A stretch of DNA of 64,000 nucleotides from Fidelibacterota bacterium (GTDB taxonomy: Bacteria; Fidelibacterota; UBA8477; JABMPR01), in assembly GCA_018673925.1 (NCBI GenBank), contig JABHBL010000057.1:62001-126000 (forward strand). Reading direction: 5' to 3'. The position numbers and the translations under genes were made by a program. Each line of letters begins with the position of its first letter. Position 1 is the stretch's first letter. The notes below the pieces were generated by a model, which worked only from the letters and a program-made list of their open reading frames with translations, made no database searches and had not been told where the DNA came from. Below are positions 1 to 6,443 of this stretch, in pieces.

Positions 1-638
1 ATGACTGGGCTGATGACAATCCAAAAAGTATTCAACTCAATGGCGATAAGTGTAAAGCCCCACCACAACAAGGCTTCTCCAAAATAATTTGGGTGACGCG
101 TCAAGCCCCATAATCCAGTATTCAGAACCTGGCCCTTGTTTGCAGGGTTCATTTTGAATTGACGTAGCTGCCAATCACCAAGACTTTCAACCAAAAAGCC
201 CACCACGAAAAACAGGATACCGACCCAATCGAGAATGGTTAATGATGATTGATCCTGTAATCCTGTCAACAGGGGAATGGACACAATCCACATGACAACC
301 CCTTGAAGAATGAAAACACGAAGATAGGATAGCCACCACCATTTAGCGCCATACTGATTGCGCCAATTGGCATAGCGGGCATCTTCGGCATGGCCGAGAT
401 TTCTCACTCCGATATGAATCGATAATCTCAAACCCCAGAGCAGAACAAGCAAATACAATAGACGGGGTTGCAGAGCTGAACTGTAGTCCGCTGCCAGATA
501 GAAATATCCAACCACCAGAAAACCCAGACCCCAGAAGATATCCATAATACCGGCATCTTTTTTAAGAAGACTGATAATCCAAACAATACTCACATAGATC
601 AGGATGGCCAGGCCGCCCTGTAGAAATAATTGTCCCAT
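1..638 (-). CDS. DUF1295 membrane protein, 3' end outside window
   Basis: An open frame runs from an ATG at 638 to the window edge, so about 212 N-terminal residues are present and the C-terminus is missing. It is a polytopic membrane protein with several hydrophobic segments and the motif [15 protein letters not shown] near residues 180-194, typical of the DUF1295/steroid 5-alpha-reductase-like and isoprenylcysteine methyltransferase-like superfamily. The family is thought to act on lipids in the inner membrane; the substrate is unknown. Its ATG directly abuts the stop of the START-domain gene (TAAATG), and GGAGAATGG lies just upstream, so the two are translationally coupled. It is the last gene seen of a DUF2878-START-DUF1295 operon. 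Confidence 0.85.
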   Translation of the reverse strand, partial: MGQLFLQGGLAILIYVSIVWIISLLKKDAGIMDIFWGLGFLVVGYFYLAADYSSALQPRLLYLLVLLWGLRLSIHIGVRNLGHAEDARYANWRNQYGAKWWWLSYLRVFILQGVVMWIVSIPLLTGLQDQSSLTILDWVGILFFVVGFLVESLGDWQLRQFKMNPANKGQVLNTGLWGLTRHPNYFGEALLWWGFTLIAIELNTFWIVISPV

Positions 639-1310
639 TTAACCATTCTCCTGTACACTGCGGCGTTCTGTTTCAAAAATTGCGTCTTTAAATATACCCA
701 CAACGGAGACCCGGTTGAAATAATCACTGACGGAGTCGGGAAGCCAACCACCGGGATCCATTACGAGCCGGTAGGATACATCATATTGTCCATCCGGTCT
801 TTTATCCATGGACCAGGAACCTACACCCACATCGATATAAACCCCTGATCTCTCGTTGATTGCATAACCGTCAAGGTTCTTTTGGGGAATAAGCTCCCAA
901 TCCACTCTGGTTTCTGCAGTGTCCGGTCTAAACATCTTAAAGGCATATACCCTATCAGAGATGAGTGGCACTTCAACATACTGATATCCAATAATATGAT
1001 CACTGCTGTTCTTCAGAAGGGTGGCTTCCATACCTGGAGCGCTGCTTAAGAAGCGACCATAATTTGCAATATCTTCTATAACCTCTGCCAGAGTTGCAGG
1101 ATCAATATTGATGGTCTGACTCACTTTTACGGCCTTAACTGCGATTCCGTCTATTTCTTTTTCGGAGATTGAAATCCCGTCATCCGTCGACTCAACCAGA
1201 TTCCAGTTTTCAGTATCATACAATTGATCGGACAATACTGCTGGTGAAGCTAAACTGGTCATTGGCATGACAAGCCGAGCAATCAGGGCAATCTTAAAAA
1301 TGAGGTTCAT
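639..1310 (-). CDS. START/SRPBCC-fold lipid-binding protein, exported
   Basis: This 223-residue protein starts with a hydrophobic signal peptide of about 20 residues ending near SLASPA. The rest reads as a START/SRPBCC domain: the stretch around residues 60-215 includes 'EDIANYGRFLSSAP' and a closing 'DAIFETERR' helix. START domains bind a hydrophobic ligand in a helix-grip cavity. I chose the ATG at 1310 because it overlaps the preceding stop (ATGA) and has TAAGG at a suitable distance; a start at 1334 would place non-signal residues in front. It lies between DUF2878 and DUF1295 membrane proteins, suggesting a periplasmic lipid carrier or modifier. The ligand cannot be read from the sequence. 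Confidence 0.8.
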   Translation of the reverse strand: MNLIFKIALIARLVMPMTSLASPAVLSDQLYDTENWNLVESTDDGISISEKEIDGIAVKAVKVSQTINIDPATLAEVIEDIANYGRFLSSAPGMEATLLKNSSDHIIGYQYVEVPLISDRVYAFKMFRPDTAETRVDWELIPQKNLDGYAINERSGVYIDVGVGSWSMDKRPDGQYDVSYRLVMDPGGWLPDSVSDYFNRVSVVGIFKDAIFETERRSVQENG

Positions 1311-1846
1311 GATGCAGACCTTACTTCCAGCCAAGAATACAGTTTAATCATACCAGGAATTGCCAACCCCCAGAAAAGACCCAGGATGAGCATACTAACC
1401 GTCATGTCTTGATTGAATATAATGGCTTCAAATTTCGATCCTGCCATATATGAAAGTGGACCAAACACAGCGCCCATTAAAAAGGCCAGGGATGTTCTCT
1501 TTTTGAGCCACCCCAGGGAGTGATTTAGGGTTGCTGCAAAACCTCCCCACATCACCGAGATCCACAGGGGAGCCAGTCCAGGTGCAAAATCATAGCCACC
1601 TGCGTATGACAGTAAGCCTGTGCTGGCAAAAATGCTATCTGCAATGGTGCCTGCCAGAATGGCGCTAAGTATGAGTACCAGCTCAGCCTGCCCTTTGGTA
1701 AAGGAATAATGGTCGATAACCAGGTAGAGTGTCATTGCCAGGGGTCCAAGCAGGGGGAAGCCAACCACAACTCCCAGTACACTCAGCCACCAGGCTGATT
1801 GAAAGCCCAGGGCGTTAAATCCAATTTTCAGTGTTGTGCTATTCAT
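1307..1846 (-). CDS. DUF2878 inner-membrane protein
   Basis: This 179-residue protein is almost entirely hydrophobic, with about five to six predicted membrane segments. It begins with the family-typical 'FNALGFQSAWWLSVLG', which I recognise as DUF2878. The function of the family is not established. It has its own ribosome site (AGGAGATTAG before ATG) and is separated from the upstream lipocalin gene by a terminator, so it probably heads a separate transcript with the START and DUF1295 genes. In several marine Proteobacteria, DUF2878 genes sit in lipid-modifying clusters tied to photo-oxidative stress, which fits the neighbouring lipocalins. Confidence 0.75.
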   Translation of the reverse strand: MNSTTLKIGFNALGFQSAWWLSVLGVVVGFPLLGPLAMTLYLVIDHYSFTKGQAELVLILSAILAGTIADSIFASTGLLSYAGGYDFAPGLAPLWISVMWGGFAATLNHSLGWLKKRTSLAFLMGAVFGPLSYMAGSKFEAIIFNQDMTVSMLILGLFWGLAIPGMIKLYSWLEVRSAS

Positions 1847-1946
1847 CTTTTCTAATCTCCTAAATCGCTAAAAAACATAACCACTTTTGTCATATCTTAA
1901 TTAAAACGCTCATAACGCGCATTTCAAGTCTTTTTTATAATTATTC

Positions 1947-1976
1947 AAAAAAAGCCCCTGAGAACACAGGGGCTTT
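1947..1976 (-). terminator. Rho-independent terminator of the lipocalin operon
   Basis: A 10-bp perfect stem (AAAGCCCCTG with CAGGGGCTTT, loop of 6) is followed on the minus strand by a run of seven T. It lies about 30 bases after the stop of the second lipocalin gene and ends the transcript that begins upstream near 4979. Confidence 0.9.
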
Positions 1977-2008
1977 GGTGCAGTACGTGGTTTAAATAGT
2001 TAGATGAT

Positions 2009-2521
2009 TTACTTCTGGTCCACAAAGATCAATGACTCTTTGTCAAATCCCAATGTGTTTACTTTTTCCAGAAAATGGTCCTTCAACTCCTGGCTGACTG
2101 TTGGTGTTTTAGAAAGGAACCATAGATATTTTGTGTTGGAACCAGAAACAAAGGCGTATTCATAATTGTCCCCCAACTCAAATATGACATAACTACCATA
2201 AAAGGGGCCAAAGAATGAAACCTTCAAATGACCTGTCTCAGGTTGATCAACAAAGAAGGCCTTACCCTGGGCATCCTTCCATTCGCTCTGTTTGGTTGAG
2301 TATCCCCGATTGGTCACGCTGACACCACCGTCCTGGCGCATGGCATATTCAGCAGTAACCTGCTGTAGCCCACGCTCAAAAGAGTGGTCCAGACGAGCGA
2401 TCTCATACCATTTACCCAGATACTTTTCTAGCTCAAAATTTTCAATGGGCGTAATCCCTTCAGGAACATCCAGACAACCCCCGAATAAAAACGGCATCAA
2501 CAACCCTAGAAGCTTCTTCAT
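2009..2521 (-). CDS. blc: Blc-type lipocalin lipoprotein (copy 2)
   Basis: A 170-residue bacterial lipocalin with a lipoprotein signal (lipobox FGGC, Cys16). It has the first lipocalin signature 'YLGKWYEIARLDHSFERG' (N-terminal G-x-W) and a late 'YLWFLSKTPTVSQ' strand typical of Blc. Blc proteins are outer-membrane lipoproteins that bind fatty acids or lysophospholipids and are induced under membrane stress. The ribosome site AAGGGG precedes the ATG. It is a tandem paralogue of the gene just upstream; both start the mature protein with Cys-x-x-VPEGITP. A strong terminator follows, so it is the last gene of this transcript. Confidence 0.92.
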   Translation of the reverse strand: MKKLLGLLMPFLFGGCLDVPEGITPIENFELEKYLGKWYEIARLDHSFERGLQQVTAEYAMRQDGGVSVTNRGYSTKQSEWKDAQGKAFFVDQPETGHLKVSFFGPFYGSYVIFELGDNYEYAFVSGSNTKYLWFLSKTPTVSQELKDHFLEKVNTLGFDKESLIFVDQK

Positions 2522-2579
2522 TTTTTCCCCTTGTTTTGATTATTTGCTGGAACAGCTATTTTGACCTAAAGAGAATTTC

Positions 2580-3095
2580 TCAAAAAGGATCCATATATAT
2601 TAACTTTGATGTATCAAACCCCAGCTTTTTAGCTTCTTCCTCAAATTCCTCGATAACGTCCCTATCTACATATTCTGTTCTGGAAAGCAGCCAGAGAAAA
2701 GTCCTGTCTCTACCACACACAAAGGCATAGTCATAGTCCGGCTCCAGCTTAAAAATGACATAGGGATCATAGAATGGCCATATGTAGGAAACCTTAAGAA
2801 ACCCTGTTTTTTTATCCTCTACAAAAGAAGCTTTAGCTTCTGCATACCTCCACTCTTGCCACTTTACCATATATCCACTGTTTTGGATTTTGAATCCACC
2901 ATCTGGGTCAAAAGTGTAGTTAATGGTCACATTAGTCATGCCCAGCTCAAAAGGGTTGTCCAGTCGGGCTATCTCATACCATGTACCCATAAACTTTTTC
3001 ACTTTGAAGTTTTTCACAGGGGTGATTCCCTCTGGAACCTCTACACAACTATTTATAAAAAAGATGGCGATTATCATCGCAAGAATTCTTCTCAT
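2580..3095 (-). CDS. blc: Blc-type lipocalin lipoprotein (copy 1)
   Basis: A 171-residue lipocalin with a lipoprotein signal (lipobox INSC, Cys17) and the signature 'FMGTWYEIARLDNPFELG'. It shares most of its layout with the next gene, including CxxVPEGITP after the acylated cysteine and the C-terminal 'FLWLLSRTEYVDR' strand, so the pair arose by tandem duplication. The copies have diverged mainly in charge (this one is richer in Lys and Arg), which hints at different ligands. AAGGAG precedes the ATG. It lies 32 bases after the acetyltransferase gene and is probably cotranscribed with it. Confidence 0.92.
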   Translation of the reverse strand: MRRILAMIIAIFFINSCVEVPEGITPVKNFKVKKFMGTWYEIARLDNPFELGMTNVTINYTFDPDGGFKIQNSGYMVKWQEWRYAEAKASFVEDKKTGFLKVSYIWPFYDPYVIFKLEPDYDYAFVCGRDRTFLWLLSRTEYVDRDVIEEFEEEAKKLGFDTSKLIYMDPF

Positions 3096-3127
3096 GGAAT
3101 AACTCCTTATTCTCTTTTTTTCACCAA

Positions 3128-3616
3128 TTAAATCTTACGACCAAAATAAACCTGACTCACTTCTACGCCATCTATCTCCGCCACATCTGGAAGAAAGGCC
3201 CACTGCTCGAATCCATGTTTTTTTAGCAGGTTGATACTTGCCTCGTTGGTGTCGAGGAGGATGGCAAAAAGGGACTTAATACCCAGATCAGGGCATTTCT
3301 CCAGACACGCTTCCAACAGGCTTGAACCAATGCCTTTATGGTGATGGTTAAAATCAACAAAATAACTTACCTCAACCGTTTGCTCTAGAGCAGAACGACC
3401 TGCACGATAGGGGCTAAGATATAAATATCCCAAAATTTTGGTTTCGAATTCAGCAACGAGAATTGGATGTTTGTCCTTGTTGTGTCCATCAAACCAGGAC
3501 TCTCTATCCTCAGGATCAACCAGTTCTAGAGTGGCTGTGCTCTTTGCAGCTATGGCTTGATTGTATATCTCAACCAGATGAGGTAAGTCTTGTCTCTTGG
3601 CAAAACGAATATTCAT
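3128..3616 (-). CDS. GNAT N-acetyltransferase, phosphinothricin-acetyltransferase-like
   Basis: A 162-residue GNAT enzyme that uses acetyl-CoA to acetylate a small amine. It starts with the Pat/Bar/MddA-type opening 'IRFAKRQDLPHLVEIYNQAI' and has the acetyl-CoA loop 'HHHKGIGSSLL' (motif A, R/Q-x-x-G-x-G/A variant) around residues 95-105. It ends with 'FGRKI'. Members of this branch acetylate phosphinothricin, methionine sulfoximine or methionine sulfone, but many are uncharacterised, so the substrate is inferred only at class level. It lies 9 bases downstream of the selenoprotein gene and is likely in its operon. Confidence 0.85.
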   Translation of the reverse strand: MNIRFAKRQDLPHLVEIYNQAIAAKSTATLELVDPEDRESWFDGHNKDKHPILVAEFETKILGYLYLSPYRAGRSALEQTVEVSYFVDFNHHHKGIGSSLLEACLEKCPDLGIKSLFAILLDTNEASINLLKKHGFEQWAFLPDVAEIDGVEVSQVYFGRKI

Positions 3617-3625
3617 GAGCTGAAT

Positions 3626-4408
3626 TTATTTCTCATTGAGACGCACAAGCTCCACAGGTGCATCCAGCTCAAGTAATTTAAGTGTTTCCATAAGAACCCG
3701 CTTTTGTTGAGCTTCATCATGGGGATGCCCAAGGGTCATCCCTCGCTGTAGGGCAGTTATGGTGCCACGAGGTGGTTTGATCCCGCGGATAATCCCTGCA
3801 TTCCAACTGGTCAATGTTGTCCTTATTCCTTCTTTCTCTAATGCTCTGGCGATCAATCCCACGGATTGAGAACACAAAGGTCATGAGGGTACCAGCAATA
3901 CAGCATCGATGGCTTCCTCTTGTACAATCTTGCGAATAGCGGTCAGGGTTTTCTTCATCACTCGGCCTACCCAGGGCTGATAACCCATAAAACTGACCAC
4001 CGTCTCACTCAAGCTACCAATGACTTTTTCATCAACCAGATTCCGAAGATGATTTAGCGGAAGCAATACCTGGGCATCATCTCTCACTGAAGTTTGATCA
4101 TAATGATCATGGGCATATTCAAGCTCTGAAAATGGTGTGCTGGCAGGAAAAGTGCGAATCGTGTAATCACCAAGAAGATTTGCAGCATAAAAGGGCTTGT
4201 CCCTGGACGGTAAATAGGCGCCTGCAGAAGAAACCAGAAGCAATCGAGCTTTAGATAACTCAAGCCCTTTTCCTGACACAGTCTGCTCATTCCTTACATA
4301 TTTATAGAGCTTCCAGTCGATGCTTTTGGTGTCTACAAAGTTTTTCAGCCAGCCCTTTTGAAAATGCTCGGTCCAGCGTTCTAAATTTTCGTTATCCTGG
4401 CTACTCAC
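3626..4408 (-). CDS. GrdB/PrdB-family selenoprotein with in-frame UGA
   Basis: The frame from a GTG at 4408 (GGGGG ribosome site) is interrupted once by TGA at 3883-3881 and continues in the same frame to 3626, giving 260 residues if the TGA is read. The protein matches the glycine/sarcosine/betaine/D-proline reductase component B family along its length. 'SKARLLLVSSAGAYL' opens it, 'VVSFMGYQP' lies mid-protein, and 'IDAVLLVPS-U-PLCSQSVGLIAR' surrounds the TGA, followed by 'GIKPPRG' and 'GMTLGHPHDEAQQ'. In this family the recoded site is the catalytic Sec or Cys of a U/C-x-x-C centre; here it is U176-P-L-C179. A SECIS-like hairpin follows. No GrdA or GrdC partner is nearby, so the substrate is unknown. 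A pseudogene or sequencing error is the main alternative. Confidence 0.85.
3853..3883 (-). promoter_or_regulatory. Candidate bacterial SECIS element with recoded UGA
   Basis: The UGA is at 3883-3881. After 11 bases comes a perfect 7-bp stem (TCAATCC with GGATTGA) closing a 3-base GTG loop at 3862-3860. The loop starts 18 bases after the UGA and begins with G. This meets the published bacterial SECIS rules as I know them: apical loop about 16-37 bases after UGA, loop of 3-14 bases, and G in one of the first two loop positions. Such an element recruits SelB-tRNA(Sec). Confidence 0.8.
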
Positions 4409-4427
4409 TGTGGCGTTCCCCCTGGTT

Positions 4428-4979
4428 TTAATTTGTTGCCTTCAGTACTTCATCTGTAGTTTTCACGATGCAAAACTCACCATTCAAGCTGGCCAGATTC
4501 ACACGATGCATATCTTCAGCACTGATGTGTTCTCCACTGGCATCCTTGCGGTCAAAGGTAGCAGTAGCATCTGAAACCAGGGTCACATCAAAACCCAGAT
4601 TTCCAGCCATACGGGTTGAAGTAGACACACAATGATCTGTGGTGAGACCCACAATGACAAGCGAGTCCAGACCATTTTCATTTAAATATTCCTCAAGACC
4701 GGTACCGATAAAAGCGCTGTTCACGGATTTTGTGAATTCTGGCTCACCTGATAGTGGTGATGCCTCATCTTTATAAGCGTTCCCCGGTTGATCAGGATGG
4801 AGGGGTGATTGGGGTGAAACTGAACAATGCTTCACATGGATGATAGGCGCTTCATTTTTGCGCCATTTAGCCAGCAGGGCTGTGATATTTGATTCTGCTT
4901 CGGGATTATTTCGCTGTCCCCAGAGCGGGCTGTCAAAACCCTTTTGTACATCTATAAGCAATAGGGCGGATTTAAGCAT
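4428..4979 (-). CDS. Isochorismatase-family cysteine hydrolase
   Basis: A 183-residue alpha/beta hydrolase of the isochorismatase-like (nicotinamidase-related) family. The catalytic triad is visible: Asp10 in 'LLIDVQKGF', Lys84 in 'EFTKSVNSAF', and Cys117 in 'TTDHCVSTSTR', with the cis-peptide region 'VGLTTDHC'. These enzymes hydrolyse amide or N-carbamoyl bonds through a thioester; the substrate is unassigned. It starts with a good ribosome site (GGTGAGGAAAC before ATG) and lies 19 bases before the GTG of the selenoprotein gene. It therefore appears to be the first gene of the transcript running to the terminator near 1950. Confidence 0.88.
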   Translation of the reverse strand: MLKSALLLIDVQKGFDSPLWGQRNNPEAESNITALLAKWRKNEAPIIHVKHCSVSPQSPLHPDQPGNAYKDEASPLSGEPEFTKSVNSAFIGTGLEEYLNENGLDSLVIVGLTTDHCVSTSTRMAGNLGFDVTLVSDATATFDRKDASGEHISAEDMHRVNLASLNGEFCIVKTTDEVLKATN

Positions 4980-5157
4980 GTTTCCTCACCATCGTAATTA
5001 TTGAATTCGTCTATATACATGTCGAAAAAGATACTTTTAACAGCTTGAGATTAATACGCCTTTTAGAGTGAGATGGGACAAATTATTATGTTAAAAATTC
5101 TTTCAGCGACCTGCACTGCGGTGCATCTTTTACGACCATTTAAGACAGGATCTATAT

Positions 5158-6015
5158 ATGAAACTACTTTCTTATGCGTTGGATTATCGCATGGAACCCC
5201 GGCTGGCCTTTTCCCTTGGAGGACAGGCTATTGATGTCATGCGAGCCTCTCTGTGGATGAAGGAAGATCGCAACGCTCAGGAATATTTGAATCTGGCTTC
5301 ATCCATGAAGCTGACTCTGGAAGCCTGGTCGCGCTCTTTCTCACTACTGGCTCAACTGGAAGAAGCCTTCCGAAACGTTGATACATCAGGTCTTTCCATC
5401 CATGCCCGACCTGTGGCATTGGCTGAAGATGATATTGTGTTTTTCGCCCCTATTCCAGACCCACCCAGCATTCGTTTTTTCAATGCTTTTGTGGATGAGT
5501 CCCCAGATACTTTTGATTTTGGTCAAACCCAGACACTCCTGGGTCACAGGCAGGCGCTCACACCGATAGGATTGTCGCCTCGCGGGGAAATTGCCGCCAT
5601 CGTGGCAACAAGTAAAAATTCTGAGAACCCTGAAATTGCCGGATACACCATTGTGAACAATTGGACCGCCGCCCAGGAAAAAGCTTCTGGGAAGACCGGT
5701 TTCGCTCTGGGTCAGGCCACTACCCTGGGACCCTATCTCGTCACTGCTGATCAAGTTGATACATTAAAAATTGGAGCCGGCTTCAATATGGATTTGCAAA
5801 TCAGTGTAAATGGACAAACTGAAGTGGACACCCGTTTAAAAGAGATGAATTTTAGCTTCGCTGATATGCTTGAATACTCCAGATCAAGCCATGTTGGAGC
5901 TGGTGATATTTTGTGTTCAGGTAGTCCCTCCAAAAGAGATTTGGTCTTTAGTGGGGGGCAGAAAATTGACATAGAGATCCAGGCATTGGGTACGCTGACG
6001 GCCCAGGTGGTATAA
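5158..6015 (+). CDS. FAH-fold protein with degenerate metal site
   Basis: A 285-residue protein of the fumarylacetoacetate hydrolase superfamily, with the fold landmarks 'GEIAAIVATS', 'IAGYTIVNNWTAAQ' and 'TTLGPYLVTADQV'. In active members the metal is held by an E-x-E pair and an Asp in 'GYTVANDVSARD'. Here the pair reads R142-G-E144 and the Asp position is Asn168, so two of the three usual ligands are absent. It may be catalytically inactive, metal-free or using other residues. ArfB and acetoacetyl-CoA synthetase follow on the same strand with gaps of 6 and 11 bases, suggesting one operon. Standard pipelines would call it a hydrolase; I would not. Confidence 0.75.
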   Translation: MKLLSYALDYRMEPRLAFSLGGQAIDVMRASLWMKEDRNAQEYLNLASSMKLTLEAWSRSFSLLAQLEEAFRNVDTSGLSIHARPVALAEDDIVFFAPIPDPPSIRFFNAFVDESPDTFDFGQTQTLLGHRQALTPIGLSPRGEIAAIVATSKNSENPEIAGYTIVNNWTAAQEKASGKTGFALGQATTLGPYLVTADQVDTLKIGAGFNMDLQISVNGQTEVDTRLKEMNFSFADMLEYSRSSHVGAGDILCSGSPSKRDLVFSGGQKIDIEIQALGTLTAQVV

Positions 6016-6021
6016 GGCTTT

Positions 6022-6432
6022 TTGTCTCCCTTGAGAATTTCAGAAAACGAGTTTGAGCTCAAAGCCATCCGTTCAGGGGGACCTGGCGGGCAGAATGTCA
6101 ACAAGGTGGCCACAGCCATCCAACTCCGTTTTGACAGCCAGAATTCCAGTCTCCCGGATCATATCAAGGAGCGTCTGTTAAAGCTGCGTGACCAGCGCAT
6201 CAACTCAGAGGGGGTTATAACCATTACTGCCAGACAATTCCGCAATCAGGAAGCCAATCGTCTGGCTGCTATAGAGCGGCTTGAAAAAATTATTCAAAAG
6301 GCCGAGGCAGAGCCAAAGAAACGCAAAGCCACCAGGCCAACACGAGCCTCGGTCAAGAAGCGACTAGAAACCAAAACCAAACGCAGTCGCGTAAAGCAAC
6401 TTCGTACACGTGTCAAACCAGATGATGAATAG
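6022..6432 (+). CDS. arfB: Alternative ribosome-rescue factor ArfB
   Basis: A 136-residue peptidyl-tRNA hydrolase of the ArfB (YaeJ) type. The catalytic GGQ loop is 'RSGGPGGQNVNKV' (Gly22-Gly23-Gln24), followed by the class-I release-factor-like domain. The Lys/Arg-rich C-terminal tail (about residues 95-136) enters the empty mRNA channel of stalled ribosomes. It releases nascent chains from non-stop ribosomes. The start is a TTG at 6022, with TAAGG upstream; a second TTG at 6031 is possible. The length matches the family. Confidence 0.92.
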   Translation: MSPLRISENEFELKAIRSGGPGGQNVNKVATAIQLRFDSQNSSLPDHIKERLLKLRDQRINSEGVITITARQFRNQEANRLAAIERLEKIIQKAEAEPKKRKATRPTRASVKKRLETKTKRSRVKQLRTRVKPDDE

Positions 6433-6443
6433 GGAAGCCTGAC

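Noticed and set aside
3853-3883. Reading the TGA at 3881 as evidence of an alternative genetic code (UGA as Gly or Trp).
   Set aside because: UGA ends several normal genes in the window (for example actC with its ATGA overlap), and both recoded sites sit at U-x-x-C positions with SECIS-like hairpins, so selenocysteine is the simpler reading.
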